Shown: positions 33,462-44,991, counted from the first letter of the stretch. The stretch is DNA of 52,653 nucleotides from Pseudomonas syringae (GCF_021606685.1 NZ_WKCB01000037.1:1-52653); one strand, 5' to 3'. Made by a program: numbers and translations. The notes: a model not told the origin generated them from the sequence alone.

Positions 33462-34561
33462 TGATGCTCAGGCGACAGGCTTTGGCGCTGGGTAGCGCAC
33501 TGCTCAGTGCACTCACACTGGGTGGCTGGACGCTGTTCAAGCACAAGGAGCATGGCCCGCTGCTGCTGTCGGCGCGCGATGACGCAGACGGCAAGCACTA
33601 TGCCGTGGGCTTCCGCCTGGATGGCAAGCAGGTGTTCGCGACCCAGGTCGGCCAGCGCTGCCACGACATCATCCACCACCCGACGCTGCCGATCGCGCTG
33701 TTTGTCGCCCGCCGTCCGGGCACCGAAAGTTACCTGGTCGACCTGCGTGATGGCACGCTGCTGCAAACCATCACCTCCAACGCCAACCGCCACTTCTACG
33801 GCCATGCGGTGATTCACAAGAGCGGCGATTGGCTGTACGCCACCGAGAACGACACGACCGACCCTGGGCGTGGCCTGCTCGGTGTGTATAAGTTCGAAGG
33901 TGAGCGGCTGGTGCACAGCGGCGAAATCTCCACCCATGGCATCGGCCCGCATCAGGTGTCGTGGATGCCCGATGGCGAAACCCTGGTGGTGGCCAATGGC
34001 GGTATTCGCACCGAAGCCGAAAGCCGCGTGGAGATGAACCTCAACGCCATGGAGCCGAGCCTGGTGCTGATGCACCGCGACGGCAGCCTGATCAGCAAGG
34101 AAACCCTGGGCCAGCAGATGAACAGCGTGCGCCATATGGGGATCGCCAGCGATGGCACCATCCTCACCGGGCAGCAGTTCATGGGCGCATCCCAGGAGCG
34201 CTCCGAGTTGCTGGCGATCAAGCGTCCGGGGCAGCCCTTCGTGGCGTTCCCGGTGGCCGATGAGCAGTTGCAGGCGATGGGGCATTACACCGCGAGCGTC
34301 GCGGTGCACAGCGAATTGCGCCTGGTGGCGCTGACGGCACCGCGCGGCAACCGCTTCTTTATCTGGCACATGGACAGCGGCGAGTTACGCCTTGATGGCC
34401 CGCTGCCCGACTGCGCCGGTGTCGGTGCGGTGGCGGATGGTTTTGTCGTGACCTCAGGTCAGGGACGTTGCCGTTTCTACGATTGCCGCCAGAAACAGTT
34501 GGTAGCAAAACCGTTGGAATTGCCCGCAGGGCTCTGGGACAACCATCTTCATCTGATTTGA
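33461..34561 (+). CDS. DUF1513 beta-propeller protein
   Basis: A 366-residue exported protein of DUF1513 (seven-bladed-propeller-like repeats such as GHAVIHKSGDWLYATEND, GIGPHQVSWMPDGETLVVANGG and SVRHMGIASDGTIL). The N-terminus MMLRRQALALGSALLSAL has adjacent arginines and a hydrophobic stretch, so Tat export is possible. Function unknown; always found with imelysin/DHOR genes. Overlaps the imelysin stop by one base. Last gene of the unit; an inverted repeat follows. Confidence 0.87.
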   Translation: MMLRRQALALGSALLSALTLGGWTLFKHKEHGPLLLSARDDADGKHYAVGFRLDGKQVFATQVGQRCHDIIHHPTLPIALFVARRPGTESYLVDLRDGTLLQTITSNANRHFYGHAVIHKSGDWLYATENDTTDPGRGLLGVYKFEGERLVHSGEISTHGIGPHQVSWMPDGETLVVANGGIRTEAESRVEMNLNAMEPSLVLMHRDGSLISKETLGQQMNSVRHMGIASDGTILTGQQFMGASQERSELLAIKRPGQPFVAFPVADEQLQAMGHYTASVAVHSELRLVALTAPRGNRFFIWHMDSGELRLDGPLPDCAGVGAVADGFVVTSGQGRCRFYDCRQKQLVAKPLELPAGLWDNHLHLI

Positions 34562-34569
34562 CTGTAGGT

Positions 34570-34594
34570 CGTTCCCACTGCGCCTATGGGAACG
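34570..34594 (+). repeat. Short inverted repeat CGTTCCCA...TGGGAACG
   Basis: Eight-bp arms with a 9-base loop, 9 bases after the DUF1513 stop. The CGTTCCCA/TGGGAACG hairpin is a common Pseudomonas intergenic repeat. There is no T-run, so it is not a classic terminator. Confidence 0.6.
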
Positions 34595-34707
34595 CTCCTT
34601 ACCCCTCTTGCCTGCCCTGACGACCAACTGGAATCACCTCAACACTCGGAGTAATGTTCCGAACGTGTGTGTCTTCGTCTGTCCCAGTTTTTCCAAGGAA
34701 ACGGAAT

Positions 34708-35838
34708 ATGCTGCGCCGTCGCATGCTGATCATGTTGGGTGTCGTCCTGTTAATCGTCCTGCTGTTGGCGGGCTATAAAGCCTTTTCCATCTATCAGCAG
34801 ATCCAGGTCTTCGCCAAGCCCAAGCCGCCTGTCAGCGTGGCCGTCGCGACCGCGACCGAACAGCCATGGCAGCAACGCCTGCCGTCGGTGGGCACGCTCA
34901 AGGCGCTGCAAGGCGTGAACCTGAGCCTGGAGGTGGCCGGTACGGTCAAGGACGTGCAGTTCGAGTCCGGGCAGAAGGTCAAGGCCGGGCAACCCCTGGT
35001 ACAACTGGACAGCGCGGTGGAAAGCGCCCTCCTGGAAACCGCGCAGGCTGACCTCGGTCTGGCCCAACTGGATTACGGGCGCGGCAGCCAGTTAGTAGGC
35101 AGCCAGGCAATCTCCAAAGGCGAGTTCGACCGCCTCTCCGCGCAACTGCAAAAGAACAAAGCCACGGTCAACCAGCTCAAGGCTTCCCTGGCCAAGAAAC
35201 ACATCGTCGCGCCGTTCAGCGGCACCATCGGCATTCGCCAGGTGGACGTCGGCGACTACCTCGCCAGCGGCACGGTGATCGCGACCCTGCAGGACATCAG
35301 CAGCCTCTACGTCGACTTTTATATCCCTGAGCATTCGGTGCCCAAAGTCGCCCTCGGGCAAGCCGTCCAGGTACTGGTTTCGGCCTACCCGAACGAACAA
35401 TTCCCCGGCAGCGTCAGCGCGATCAACCCCAAGGTGGAGAACAGCACACGCAACGTGCTGGTGCGCGCCACCCTGGCCAACCCGGACAGCAAGCTGCTGC
35501 CCGGCATGTTCACCAGCCTGGACGTGCTGCTGCCCAACCCAACCGCGCAAATCGTGGTGCCGGAAGGCGCGATCACCTACACCCTGTACGGCAACTCGGT
35601 GTACGCCGTGGCCGAGAAAAAAGCCGAGAACGGCGAGGTCGAAAAGGACGCCGACGGCCAGCCCCTGCTGATCGCCGAGCGGCGCTTTGTCGAAACCGCG
35701 GAACGCCGTGGCGGCCTGGTATTGATCAGCAAAGGCTTGAACGCCGGTGAACAGGTGGTCAGTGCCGGCCAGTTGAAACTGGACAACGGCACGCCGATTG
35801 CCATCAGCCCGGACAAAAACCTGCCGGCAGGGCATTGA
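34708..35838 (+). CDS. RND efflux periplasmic adaptor (MexV-like)
   Basis: A 376-residue membrane-fusion protein joining the inner-membrane RND pump to an outer-membrane channel. N-terminal anchor helix (LIMLGVVLLIVLLLAGY), lipoyl domain (GTVKDVQFESGQKVKAGQPLVQLD), alpha-hairpin with ISKGEFDRLSAQLQKNKATV, KKHIVAPFSGTIGIRQVDVGDYL, and beta-barrel segments (PNPTAQIVVPEGAITYTLYG). ATG 34708 follows AAGGAAACGG; the 34654 start is not supported. Length and place next to the imelysin cluster match MexV of P. aeruginosa (by memory of gene order). The pump gene starts 4 bases after its stop. Confidence 0.9.
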   Translation: MLRRRMLIMLGVVLLIVLLLAGYKAFSIYQQIQVFAKPKPPVSVAVATATEQPWQQRLPSVGTLKALQGVNLSLEVAGTVKDVQFESGQKVKAGQPLVQLDSAVESALLETAQADLGLAQLDYGRGSQLVGSQAISKGEFDRLSAQLQKNKATVNQLKASLAKKHIVAPFSGTIGIRQVDVGDYLASGTVIATLQDISSLYVDFYIPEHSVPKVALGQAVQVLVSAYPNEQFPGSVSAINPKVENSTRNVLVRATLANPDSKLLPGMFTSLDVLLPNPTAQIVVPEGAITYTLYGNSVYAVAEKKAENGEVEKDADGQPLLIAERRFVETAERRGGLVLISKGLNAGEQVVSAGQLKLDNGTPIAISPDKNLPAGH

Positions 35839-35841
35839 TCC

Positions 35842-38800
35842 ATGAAGTTCACAGACGCCTTTATCCGCCGTCCGGTGTTGGCCATGGTGGTCAGCCTGCT
35901 GATCGTGCTCCTGGGTTTCCAGGCCTATAGCAAGTTGCCGCTGCGCCAGTACCCGAGCATGGAAAACGCCCTGATCACGGTGACCACCGCCTACCCCGGT
36001 GCGAATGCCGAAACCATCCAGGGCTATATCACCCAGCCGTTGCAGCAAAGCCTGGCGAGCGCCGAGGGCATCGACTACATGACCTCGGTGAGTCGCCAGA
36101 ATTTCTCGGTGATCTCCATCTACGCGCGCATCGGCTCCAACAGCGACCGCTTGTTTACCGAGTTGCTGGCCAAGGCCAACGAGGTGAAAAACAAGCTGCC
36201 CCAGGACGCCGAAGACCCGGTACTGAGCAAGGAAGCGGCCGATGCTTCGGCGCTGATGTACATCAGTTTCTCCAGCCAACAGTTGAGCAACCCGCAGATC
36301 ACCGACTACCTGTCGCGGGTCATCCAGCCCAAGCTGGCAACGCTGCCGGGCATGGCCGAAGCGGAGATCCTCGGCAACCAGGTATTTGCCATGCGTATCT
36401 GGCTCGACCCGGTAAAACTCGCCGGTTTCGGCCTCAGCGCCAGTGACATCACCGAGGCCGTACGCCGCTACAACTTCCTCTCCGCGGCCGGTGAGGTCAA
36501 AGGCGAGTTCGTGGTCACCAGCATCAACGCCAACACCGACCTCAAGTCGGCCGAGGCCTTTGGCGCCATCACCGTCAAAACCGATGGCGACAGCCGCGTA
36601 CTGCTGCGGGATGTGGCGCGCGTGGAAATGGGCGCAGAAAACTACAACGCCATCAGCTCATTCGGCGGCACGCCATCGGTGTATATCGGCATCAAGGCCA
36701 CCCCCAGCGCCAACCCGCTGGAGGTCATCAAGGAAGTGCGCAAGATCATGCCGGAGCTGGAATCCCAGCTGCCCCCCAACCTCGTCGCAGAAATCGCCTA
36801 CGACGCCACGCTGTTTATCCAGGCGTCCATCAACGAGGTGGTCAAGACGCTGTTTGAAGCGGTGCTGATCGTGATCGTGGTGGTGTTCCTGTTCCTCGGT
36901 GCCCTGCGCTCCGTGGTGATCCCGGTGGTCACCATCCCACTGTCGATGATCGGCGTGCTGTTTTTCATGCAGTTGATGGGCTACTCGATCAACTTGCTGA
37001 CGTTGCTGGCGATGGTACTGGCCATCGGCCTGGTGGTGGACGATGCCATCGTCGTGGTGGAAAACATCCACCGGCATATCGAGGACGGCAAGCAGCCACT
37101 GGACGCGGCGCTTGAAGGCGCACGCGAAATTGCATTGCCGGTGGTGTCGATGACCATCACCCTGGCGGCGGTGTATGCACCCATCGGGTTTCTCGAGGGG
37201 CTGACCGGGGCGCTGTTCAAGGAGTTCGCGCTGACGCTGGCCGGGGCGGTGATCATTTCCGGCATCGTCGCGCTGACCCTGTCACCGATGATGTGCGCCC
37301 TGCTGCTGCGCCACGAGGAAAACCCTTCGGGCCTGGCCCATCGCCTCGACCGCATCTTCGACAGCCTCAAGCGTCGCTACCAACGCATGCTGCACGGCAC
37401 CCTCAACACCCGGCCGGTGGTGATCGTGTTTGCGCTGATCGTGCTGTGCCTGATCCCGGTATTCCTCAAGTTCACCCAGTCGCAACTGGCCCCCGATGAA
37501 GACCAGGGCATCATTTTCATGATAGCCAGCGCGCCGCAACCGACCAACCTGGAGTACCTCAACAGCTACACCGACGAGTTCATCAAGATCTTCAAGGAGT
37601 TCCCGGAGTATTACTCGTCGTTCCAGATCAACGGGTTCAATGGCGTGCAGTCGGGCATCGGCGGCTTCTTGCTCAAGCCGTGGAACGAGCGCGACCGCAC
37701 TCAGATGCAGATCCTCCCAGACGTGCAAAAGCGTCTGGAACAGATTCCGGGCCTGCAGGTATTCGGCTTCAACCTGCCCTCCCTGCCGGGCACCGGCGAA
37801 GGGCTGCCGTTCGGCTTCGTGATCAACACCGCCAACGACTATGCCTCGTTGCTGGAAGTGGCCAACCGTGTGAAAAAGCGCGCAATGGAGTCAGGCAAGT
37901 TCGCCTTTGTCGACATCGACCTGGCGTTCGACAAACCCGAAGTGGTGGTGGATATTGACCGCGCCAAGGCGGCGCAGATGGGCGTGTCGATGCAGGACCT
38001 CGGCGGCACCCTGGCGACCCTGCTGGCCGAGGCGGAAATCAACCGGTTCACCCTCGACGGGCGCAGCTACAAGGTGATCGCCCAGGTCGAACGCGCCTAC
38101 CGCGACAACCCCGACTGGCTGAATAACTACTACGTGAAAAACACCCAGGGCGAACTGCTGCCCTTGTCGACCCTGATCACCCTCACCGACCGCGCCCGCC
38201 CCCGGCAGTTGAACCAGTTCCAGCAACTCAACTCGGCGCTGATTTCGGGCTTTCCGATTGTCAGCATGGGCGAAGCCATCGACACCGTGCGCCAGATCGC
38301 AGTTGAAGAGACGCCGGCAGGCTACGCGTTCGACTACAGCGGCGCGTCCCGGCAGTTTATCCAGGAGGGCAGCGCGTTATGGGTCACGTTTGCCCTGGCC
38401 CTGGCGATTATCTTTCTGGTGCTGGCGGCTCAGTTCGAAAGCTTCCGCGACCCGCTGGTGATCCTGGTGACGGTGCCGCTGTCGATCTGCGGGGCGTTGA
38501 TCCCGCTGTTCCTCGGCTGGTCGAGCATGAACATCTATACCCAGGTCGGCCTGGTGACGCTGATTGGCTTGATCAGCAAGCACGGCATCCTGATCGTTGA
38601 ATTTGCCAATCAGTTGCGCAAAGACAAGGGGCTCACACCGCGACAGGCCGTGGAAGAAGCCGCAGCGATTCGCCTGCGGCCCGTATTGATGACCACCGCA
38701 GCGATGGTGTTCGGCATGGTGCCGCTGATCTTCGCGACCGGTGCAGGCGCGGTAAGCCGCTTCGATATCGGCATGGTGATTGCCACGGGCATGTCAATCG

Positions 38801-38868
38801 GCACGCTGTTTACGTTGTTCGTGTTGCCCTGTGTGTACACCTTGTTGGCCAAGCCGGACAAAGCCTGA
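35842..38868 (+). CDS. RND multidrug efflux permease (MexW-like)
   Basis: A 1008-residue, 12-helix proton-driven inner-membrane pump. The proton-relay aspartates are in AIGLVVDDAIVVVENIHRH (about residues 400-401, TM4); other landmarks are FIRRPVLAMVVSLLIVLLG at TM1, MENALITVTTAYPGANAET, SRQNFSVISIYARI, and the repeated VTLIGLISKHGILIVEFANQ (TM10). Usual substrates in MexVW are fluoroquinolones, tetracycline, erythromycin and ethidium; here the range is not known. No outer-membrane channel gene follows, so it probably borrows an OprM-type protein. A strong terminator ends the operon. Confidence 0.93.
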   Translation: MKFTDAFIRRPVLAMVVSLLIVLLGFQAYSKLPLRQYPSMENALITVTTAYPGANAETIQGYITQPLQQSLASAEGIDYMTSVSRQNFSVISIYARIGSNSDRLFTELLAKANEVKNKLPQDAEDPVLSKEAADASALMYISFSSQQLSNPQITDYLSRVIQPKLATLPGMAEAEILGNQVFAMRIWLDPVKLAGFGLSASDITEAVRRYNFLSAAGEVKGEFVVTSINANTDLKSAEAFGAITVKTDGDSRVLLRDVARVEMGAENYNAISSFGGTPSVYIGIKATPSANPLEVIKEVRKIMPELESQLPPNLVAEIAYDATLFIQASINEVVKTLFEAVLIVIVVVFLFLGALRSVVIPVVTIPLSMIGVLFFMQLMGYSINLLTLLAMVLAIGLVVDDAIVVVENIHRHIEDGKQPLDAALEGAREIALPVVSMTITLAAVYAPIGFLEGLTGALFKEFALTLAGAVIISGIVALTLSPMMCALLLRHEENPSGLAHRLDRIFDSLKRRYQRMLHGTLNTRPVVIVFALIVLCLIPVFLKFTQSQLAPDEDQGIIFMIASAPQPTNLEYLNSYTDEFIKIFKEFPEYYSSFQINGFNGVQSGIGGFLLKPWNERDRTQMQILPDVQKRLEQIPGLQVFGFNLPSLPGTGEGLPFGFVINTANDYASLLEVANRVKKRAMESGKFAFVDIDLAFDKPEVVVDIDRAKAAQMGVSMQDLGGTLATLLAEAEINRFTLDGRSYKVIAQVERAYRDNPDWLNNYYVKNTQGELLPLSTLITLTDRARPRQLNQFQQLNSALISGFPIVSMGEAIDTVRQIAVEETPAGYAFDYSGASRQFIQEGSALWVTFALALAIIFLVLAAQFESFRDPLVILVTVPLSICGALIPLFLGWSSMNIYTQVGLVTLIGLISKHGILIVEFANQLRKDKGLTPRQAVEEAAAIRLRPVLMTTAAMVFGMVPLIFATGAGAVSRFDIGMVIATGMSIGTLFTLFVLPCVYTLLAKPDKA

Positions 38869-38871
38869 GGC

Positions 38872-38905
38872 AAAAAAAAGGGCCTCGCATCGCAAGGCCC
38901 TTTTT
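38872..38905 (+). terminator. Intrinsic terminator of the RND operon
   Basis: AAAAAAAAGGGCCT, loop CGCATCGC, AGGCCCTTTTT: eight-bp stem with A-run before and T-run after, directly following the permease stop. Works in both directions and may also end the small-protein/inaA transcript. Confidence 0.93.
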
Positions 38906-38922
38906 CGGGGGTTTGAATCGTT

Positions 38923-39150
38923 TCAACTTTGCGGCCTCATCCCTTGAGACAGCCCAAACATGAACAGCAGTAACTCATGGTCAGGCTTGGCTGCGACACT
39001 CGCCTTGGCGACGCGCGGCAACAGGCATTGCGCGCCTCCTTGCACCGCACTGAGTACCTGTGTGCGAGGCTGTTCCCATGCGGCCAGGGCCAAGGCGGTA
39101 ACGCCCAACGCCGCCACCAGGAACACACCTCGTGCTATTTCTAGCTTCAT
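38923..39150 (-). CDS. Small membrane/exported protein (75 aa) coupled to inaA
   Basis: A 75-residue protein with a hydrophobic N-terminal segment (GVFLVAALGVTALALAAW) after MKLEIAR, and a C-terminal part that ends LLLFMFGLSQGMRPQS. I do not recognise a family. It is supported as a gene by its ATGA overlap with the inaA stop, the absence of a stop in 75 codons, and its ending just before the bidirectional terminator. The frame upstream to 39228 overlaps inaA and is not used. Being in the ColRS-linked operon suggests an envelope function; that is inference. Confidence 0.68.
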   Translation of the reverse strand: MKLEIARGVFLVAALGVTALALAAWEQPRTQVLSAVQGGAQCLLPRVAKASVAAKPDHELLLFMFGLSQGMRPQS

Positions 39151-39866
39151 TTGGTTAAACCCTTGATAGCGCTGCCAAACGCCGTCTCGTAAAAGTAGCT
39201 GAGTTTTACCCAGTCGCTGTCGTTCCACGACGAATGGCGGCGCAGTTGCAGCATGTCATGGGACGCCGCCCGATAAGCGGTCAAACGCTGGCGGCATTTT
39301 TCGAAGTCCAGCAGCGCCACTTCTACATTGGCTGAGTCGCCCTGCCCCGTCACGCGCACAAAAATATGCTTGATGTACAGGCAGCCATGCTGCCAGCGCC
39401 CTTTGTGCATGCGCGCCAGGGTGGCGGCCAGTTCCTTGAGCACACGCTCGTGGACCAACTCGCCGTACTGTTCACGGCCACCGGCGGCGTACCAGTGTTC
39501 GATTTCGTCGAAACCGTCCAGCGCGGCCGTCACCAGCAGCGCCTTCCATTGGTGCTGGGGGTCACGACGGGCTTCGCAAAAGACCATTTCCGGCACGCGC
39601 ACGTCCAGCAGGCGCAGGCCCTTGATGGCATCCCGTTCGCGCAGCACCGTGGGGCGCCCGAACGGGTGCAGCCAGCTGCGGTAGGTGTGGCCGGTCTGGC
39701 GCTTGCTGTAAAGCAGGCGGCCGTTGTCGCTGATAACTCGCTGCACACCACTTTCGCCGCCACGCCGACGGTTGGGTTCCTCGACCCACTCGCCCTGCTG
39801 GCGCCAGAAGTAATCAAAGCGTTCTTCGGGAGCTACGTGACTGCCTGCTACGCACTCAACTGCCAT
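39147..39866 (-). CDS. inaA: InaA-type LPS core kinase (heptose kinase-like)
   Basis: A 239-residue kinase-fold protein related to Kdo/heptose kinases of lipopolysaccharide core (WaaP/WapQ family). Lys55 (LLYSKRQ) and Glu in LRERDAIKGL fit the ATP site; the catalytic loop reads HGCLYIKHIFV (160-170) and the metal-binding Asp is in LLDFEK (Asp187). The HGCLY form with no Asp in the loop is the InaA variant. ATG 39866 has AGAGG upstream; the frame to 40079 overlaps the methyltransferase. It follows that gene by 4 bases. In P. fluorescens WCS365 the same gene pair lies after colRS and affects LPS and root colonisation. Confidence 0.88.
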   Translation of the reverse strand: MAVECVAGSHVAPEERFDYFWRQQGEWVEEPNRRRGGESGVQRVISDNGRLLYSKRQTGHTYRSWLHPFGRPTVLRERDAIKGLRLLDVRVPEMVFCEARRDPQHQWKALLVTAALDGFDEIEHWYAAGGREQYGELVHERVLKELAATLARMHKGRWQHGCLYIKHIFVRVTGQGDSANVEVALLDFEKCRQRLTAYRAASHDMLQLRRHSSWNDSDWVKLSYFYETAFGSAIKGLTK

Positions 39867-39870
39867 CCTG

Positions 39871-40551
39871 TTACCTCTTGCGCAATACATACACTCGCCA
39901 CATGGCGTAGAGCGGTATGAAGTCCAGGGATTCCTGAACACGGAAGCCGGCCTGCTCGAATTCTGCTTCAACAGTAACAGCCGGTAACACAAATCTATTT
40001 TGGTAACCTTCCTGCTCACCGTTTTCTCGACGCTTCCCTTCGAGCCGCTTGCGTTTCCACGCTTTGAAATTGCCATCAACCCAAAGCGAAATGATCACGC
40101 TGTCGCGGGTAACACGTTGAAACTCCCGTAATATCGCCAACCGGTGCGCCGGGTCACCAATGTGGTGCAGCAGGCGCATACAGAAAATGCTGTCCACCGA
40201 GTTATCCGGCAGATCGATATCAAAGGCAGATGTCTGCAAAGGCCGTACCCGTTTCACCACTTGCGCGGGTTGGGCGGCGGTTGCCACCTTCAGCATCGAC
40301 GCCGAATTGTCGGCGCCAATAATCACACGGTTGGGTTTCTCGGCCAGCAACGGCCAAAAACGCCCGGCGCCACACGGCAGGTCCAACACCAGACCGGGTT
40401 CACCGGCCATCGCCAACGCGCCACGGGCCAGTTGCTCATCGCGCTTATGTGACAGGCGGCGAGCCAGATTGTCCTGGTGCTTGAGCAAATATTCGTGGGC
40501 GTGATTGTCGTCGTACTTTTCGGAAAATTCGAGCTTGATGGGGTTAGACAT
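39871..40551 (-). CDS. Class I SAM-dependent methyltransferase (ColRS-linked, WarA/Orf222-like)
   Basis: A 226-residue methyltransferase: motif I LVLDLPCGAGRFWPLL, motif II VIIGADNSASML, and LPDNSVDSIFCMRLLHHIGD, the Methyltransf_11 pattern, followed by a basic loop AWKRKRLEGKRREN. It matches in size the orf222 product reported next to colRS in P. fluorescens WCS365. Substrate unknown; an envelope or LPS-related target is inferred. GGAG precedes ATG 40551. It is separated from colS by 196 bases that include a perfect palindrome, so it may have its own ColR-controlled promoter. Confidence 0.86.
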   Translation of the reverse strand: MSNPIKLEFSEKYDDNHAHEYLLKHQDNLARRLSHKRDEQLARGALAMAGEPGLVLDLPCGAGRFWPLLAEKPNRVIIGADNSASMLKVATAAQPAQVVKRVRPLQTSAFDIDLPDNSVDSIFCMRLLHHIGDPAHRLAILREFQRVTRDSVIISLWVDGNFKAWKRKRLEGKRRENGEQEGYQNRFVLPAVTVEAEFEQAGFRVQESLDFIPLYAMWRVYVLRKR

Positions 40552-40693
40552 CACTGATCTCCAGTTACTGATGCCTACGACTCTAAGCACCGTTCTGTGA
40601 TCAACAGGTCAACCCGTTGTGAAAAACTTGTCCTGTCCAATCCCATACATTTCAAGACTTTACAGACACATGCAATAGCATGGGGCCATCTTC

Positions 40694-40716
40694 GCCTAAG
40701 TACGGGGTACTTAGGC
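40694..40716. promoter_or_regulatory. Perfect palindrome between colS and the methyltransferase gene
   Basis: GCCTAAGTAC-GGG-GTACTTAGGC: 10-bp perfect arms, 3-base spacer, 32 bases after the colS stop and 143 bases before the methyltransferase start. It has no T-run, so it is either an operator or a weak transcription pause/attenuator. Confidence 0.55.
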
Positions 40717-40747
40717 ACAATCGCGGCAGAGGGGCGAGCTGTAGAAC

Positions 40748-42017
40748 TCAGGCGTCGGCCTGGCTCAATAAGACGTGAAAACGGCAGCCATTGGGCTCCA
40801 TGGTGCTCAGGCTCACGCTCCAGCCCTGGTTCTCGCAAATCCGCTGGACCAGCGACAAGCCCAATCCCAGGCCCTCACCGCGCTTCTCGCTGCCGCGCAC
40901 AAATGGCTCGAACATCGCTTCGCGCTTGTCTTCGGGGATACCCACGCCGCTGTCTTCCACCACGAACCCATTCGGCTCCAGAGTCAACCGGATAAACCCC
41001 TGCTCGGTGTAGTGCAGCGCATTGCGCAAAAGATTGCCCATCACCGCGTGCAAGAAGGTGGTGTTGTAGCGCGTATCCAGCGGGTTGCCCGGCTGATAGA
41101 TCAGCGCCAGCCCCTTGTGCTCGATCGGCGCCCGCCAGATGCCCAGCAGGTCATCAGCCACCTGGGTGAGAGTGACCTGGGGCGACATGGCCGCTTCGTC
41201 GTGCTCGGCGCGGGCCAGCATCAGGAAGGTTTGCACCAGCTCGCGCATCTCCTCACAGGCCCGCGCGATACGTTGCACCTGGTTACGCCCGCGCTGATCG
41301 ATAGCCGGGTTTTCCAGCAGCAATTCGCAGGAGCTGGCCAATACCATCAGTGGGGTGCGCAACTCGTGGCTGACGTCGCTGGTAAACAGCTGCTCACGGG
41401 ACAACGCCTGGCGCAGCCGGCCCAAGGTGGCATCAAAGGCCACGGCCAACTCGCCCACTTCATCGGCCGCGTAGTCCGGCGCCAGGGGTGGTGCCAGGCC
41501 CAGCAACTGGTCGCGGTGACGCACCTGGCGAGCCAGACGCACCACCGGCGCCATCACCTTGCGCGCCAGCACCCAGCCGAGGAACACCGCCAGCGCCAGG
41601 CTGAGCACAAAGCCCACCAGCACCACGGCAAAGAGCACGCGCTCGCGCTCTTCAAAATCGCTTTGGTCCTGCAACAGCACGTAGCGCCGACCGTCGACCA
41701 CCTCGACCATCGCGTGATACGACAAGGCCTCCCGAAACACTTCGTGAAAGCCCGGCTCCAGATGCCGCAGGTCCTTGGGCAACTCGAAGTCGCCAGGCCC
41801 GCCACTGAAGTAGAACAGCTGGTCCGGCTCGGGTCGGTGTCGCCAGTCTTCGACGGTGTCCATCAGCAGCAGACGTTGCAAGTCGCCGCCCAGGCCCGCC
41901 GAAATCAGCTTCTCTTCCACCAGGTGCACGGTCGCGACAATGCCCATGGCGAAGGCGCCAGCCACCAACGCACTCATCAAGGCAAAGGCGATGATGATCC
42001 GTTGGGCAAGGCTTTGC

Positions 42018-42028
<11 letters not shown>
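40748..42028 (-). CDS. colS: Sensor histidine kinase ColS
   Basis: A 426-residue kinase that senses excess Fe3+/Zn2+ and controls envelope integrity with ColR. Two helices (IIIAFALMSALVAGAFAMG; RVLFAVVLVGFVLSLALAV), a short periplasmic domain, HAMP, FTSDVSHELRTPLMV with the phospho-His, and GLGLGLSLVQRI. With Met at 42028 as residue 1, His35, Glu38, Glu96, His105, Glu126 and Glu129 fall exactly where the P. putida metal-binding residues are reported. That favours ATG 42028 over GTG 42031. It overlaps colR by 11 bases. Confidence 0.94.
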
Positions 42029-42701
<673 letters not shown>

Positions 42702-42906
42702 GGGCAGTGTCTCCGTACGCGTTAACGGCCGTGTTGGCTCGCGCAGCTTACGGCCAAGTGTGGCTCACGACTAGGCCGTCGGAGCCACTCAATCGTATTT
42801 TCAAGCCATTGATGTGCTTCACGAGTTTTTCACTGTGGCTTCACCCGCCGCCCACAGAACGGCTGACAAACTGATGCAGCGTTACGCCCGGAAAAACCCC
42901 AGGCAT

Positions 42907-42947
42907 GAAAAAGCCCCGCCTGCATCACTGCAGGCGGGGCTTTTTTA
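42907..42947 (-). terminator. Intrinsic terminator of groESL (bidirectional)
   Basis: AAAAAGCCCCGCCTGCA / TGCAGGCGGGGCTTTTTT, 17-bp near-perfect stem with a TCAC loop, 20 bases downstream of the groEL stop on the minus strand. Confidence 0.94.
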
Positions 42948-42966
42948 CTGGCCGGGTAAGGCTGGC

Positions 42967-44625
<1,659 letters not shown>

Positions 44626-44662
44626 TTAAATACTTTGTAGTAACGGGAAAATGAGCGGGAAA

Positions 44663-44959
44663 TCAGCCTTCCAGTACAGCGAGAATCTCGTTCTCAGCCA
44701 TTACCAGCAGGTCTTCGCCGTCGACTTTCACAGTGTTGCTGCCGGAGTAAGGACCGAATACAACCTTGTCACCGACTTTAACGGCCAGCGCACGTACTTC
44801 ACCGTTTTCCAGGGTTTTGCCTGGGCCTGCAGCGACGATCACACCGTGGTTGGCTTTTTCAGCAGCCGAACCTGGCAGAACGATACCGCCAGCGGTTTTC
44901 TTTTCTTCTTCGCTGCGACGGATAACGACGCGGTCGTGCAGAGGACGAAGCTTGCTCAT
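44663..44959 (-). CDS. groES: Co-chaperonin GroES (10 kDa)
   Basis: A 98-residue heptameric lid of Gro[22 protein letters not shown] at the start, the mobile loop [15 protein letters not shown] (about residues 22-36), and the conserved [12 protein letters not shown] segment. The MSK N-terminus has one more residue than many homologues. AGGAG lies eight bases before the ATG. It is first in the groESL operon, behind a 160-base structured leader. Confidence 0.98.
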   Translation of the reverse strand: MSKLRPLHDRVVIRRSEEEKKTAGGIVLPGSAAEKANHGVIVAAGPGKTLENGEVRALAVKVGDKVVFGPYSGSNTVKVDGEDLLVMAENEILAVLEG

Positions 44960-44991
44960 TGTCGATCTCTCCTAATTGTGTTTTTCATCGG

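Noticed and set aside
34640..34672. Imperfect inverted repeat ACACTCGGAG...TTCCGAACGTGT before the RND operon
   Set aside because: Suggestive of an operator but with several mismatches; no regulator gene lies next to it.
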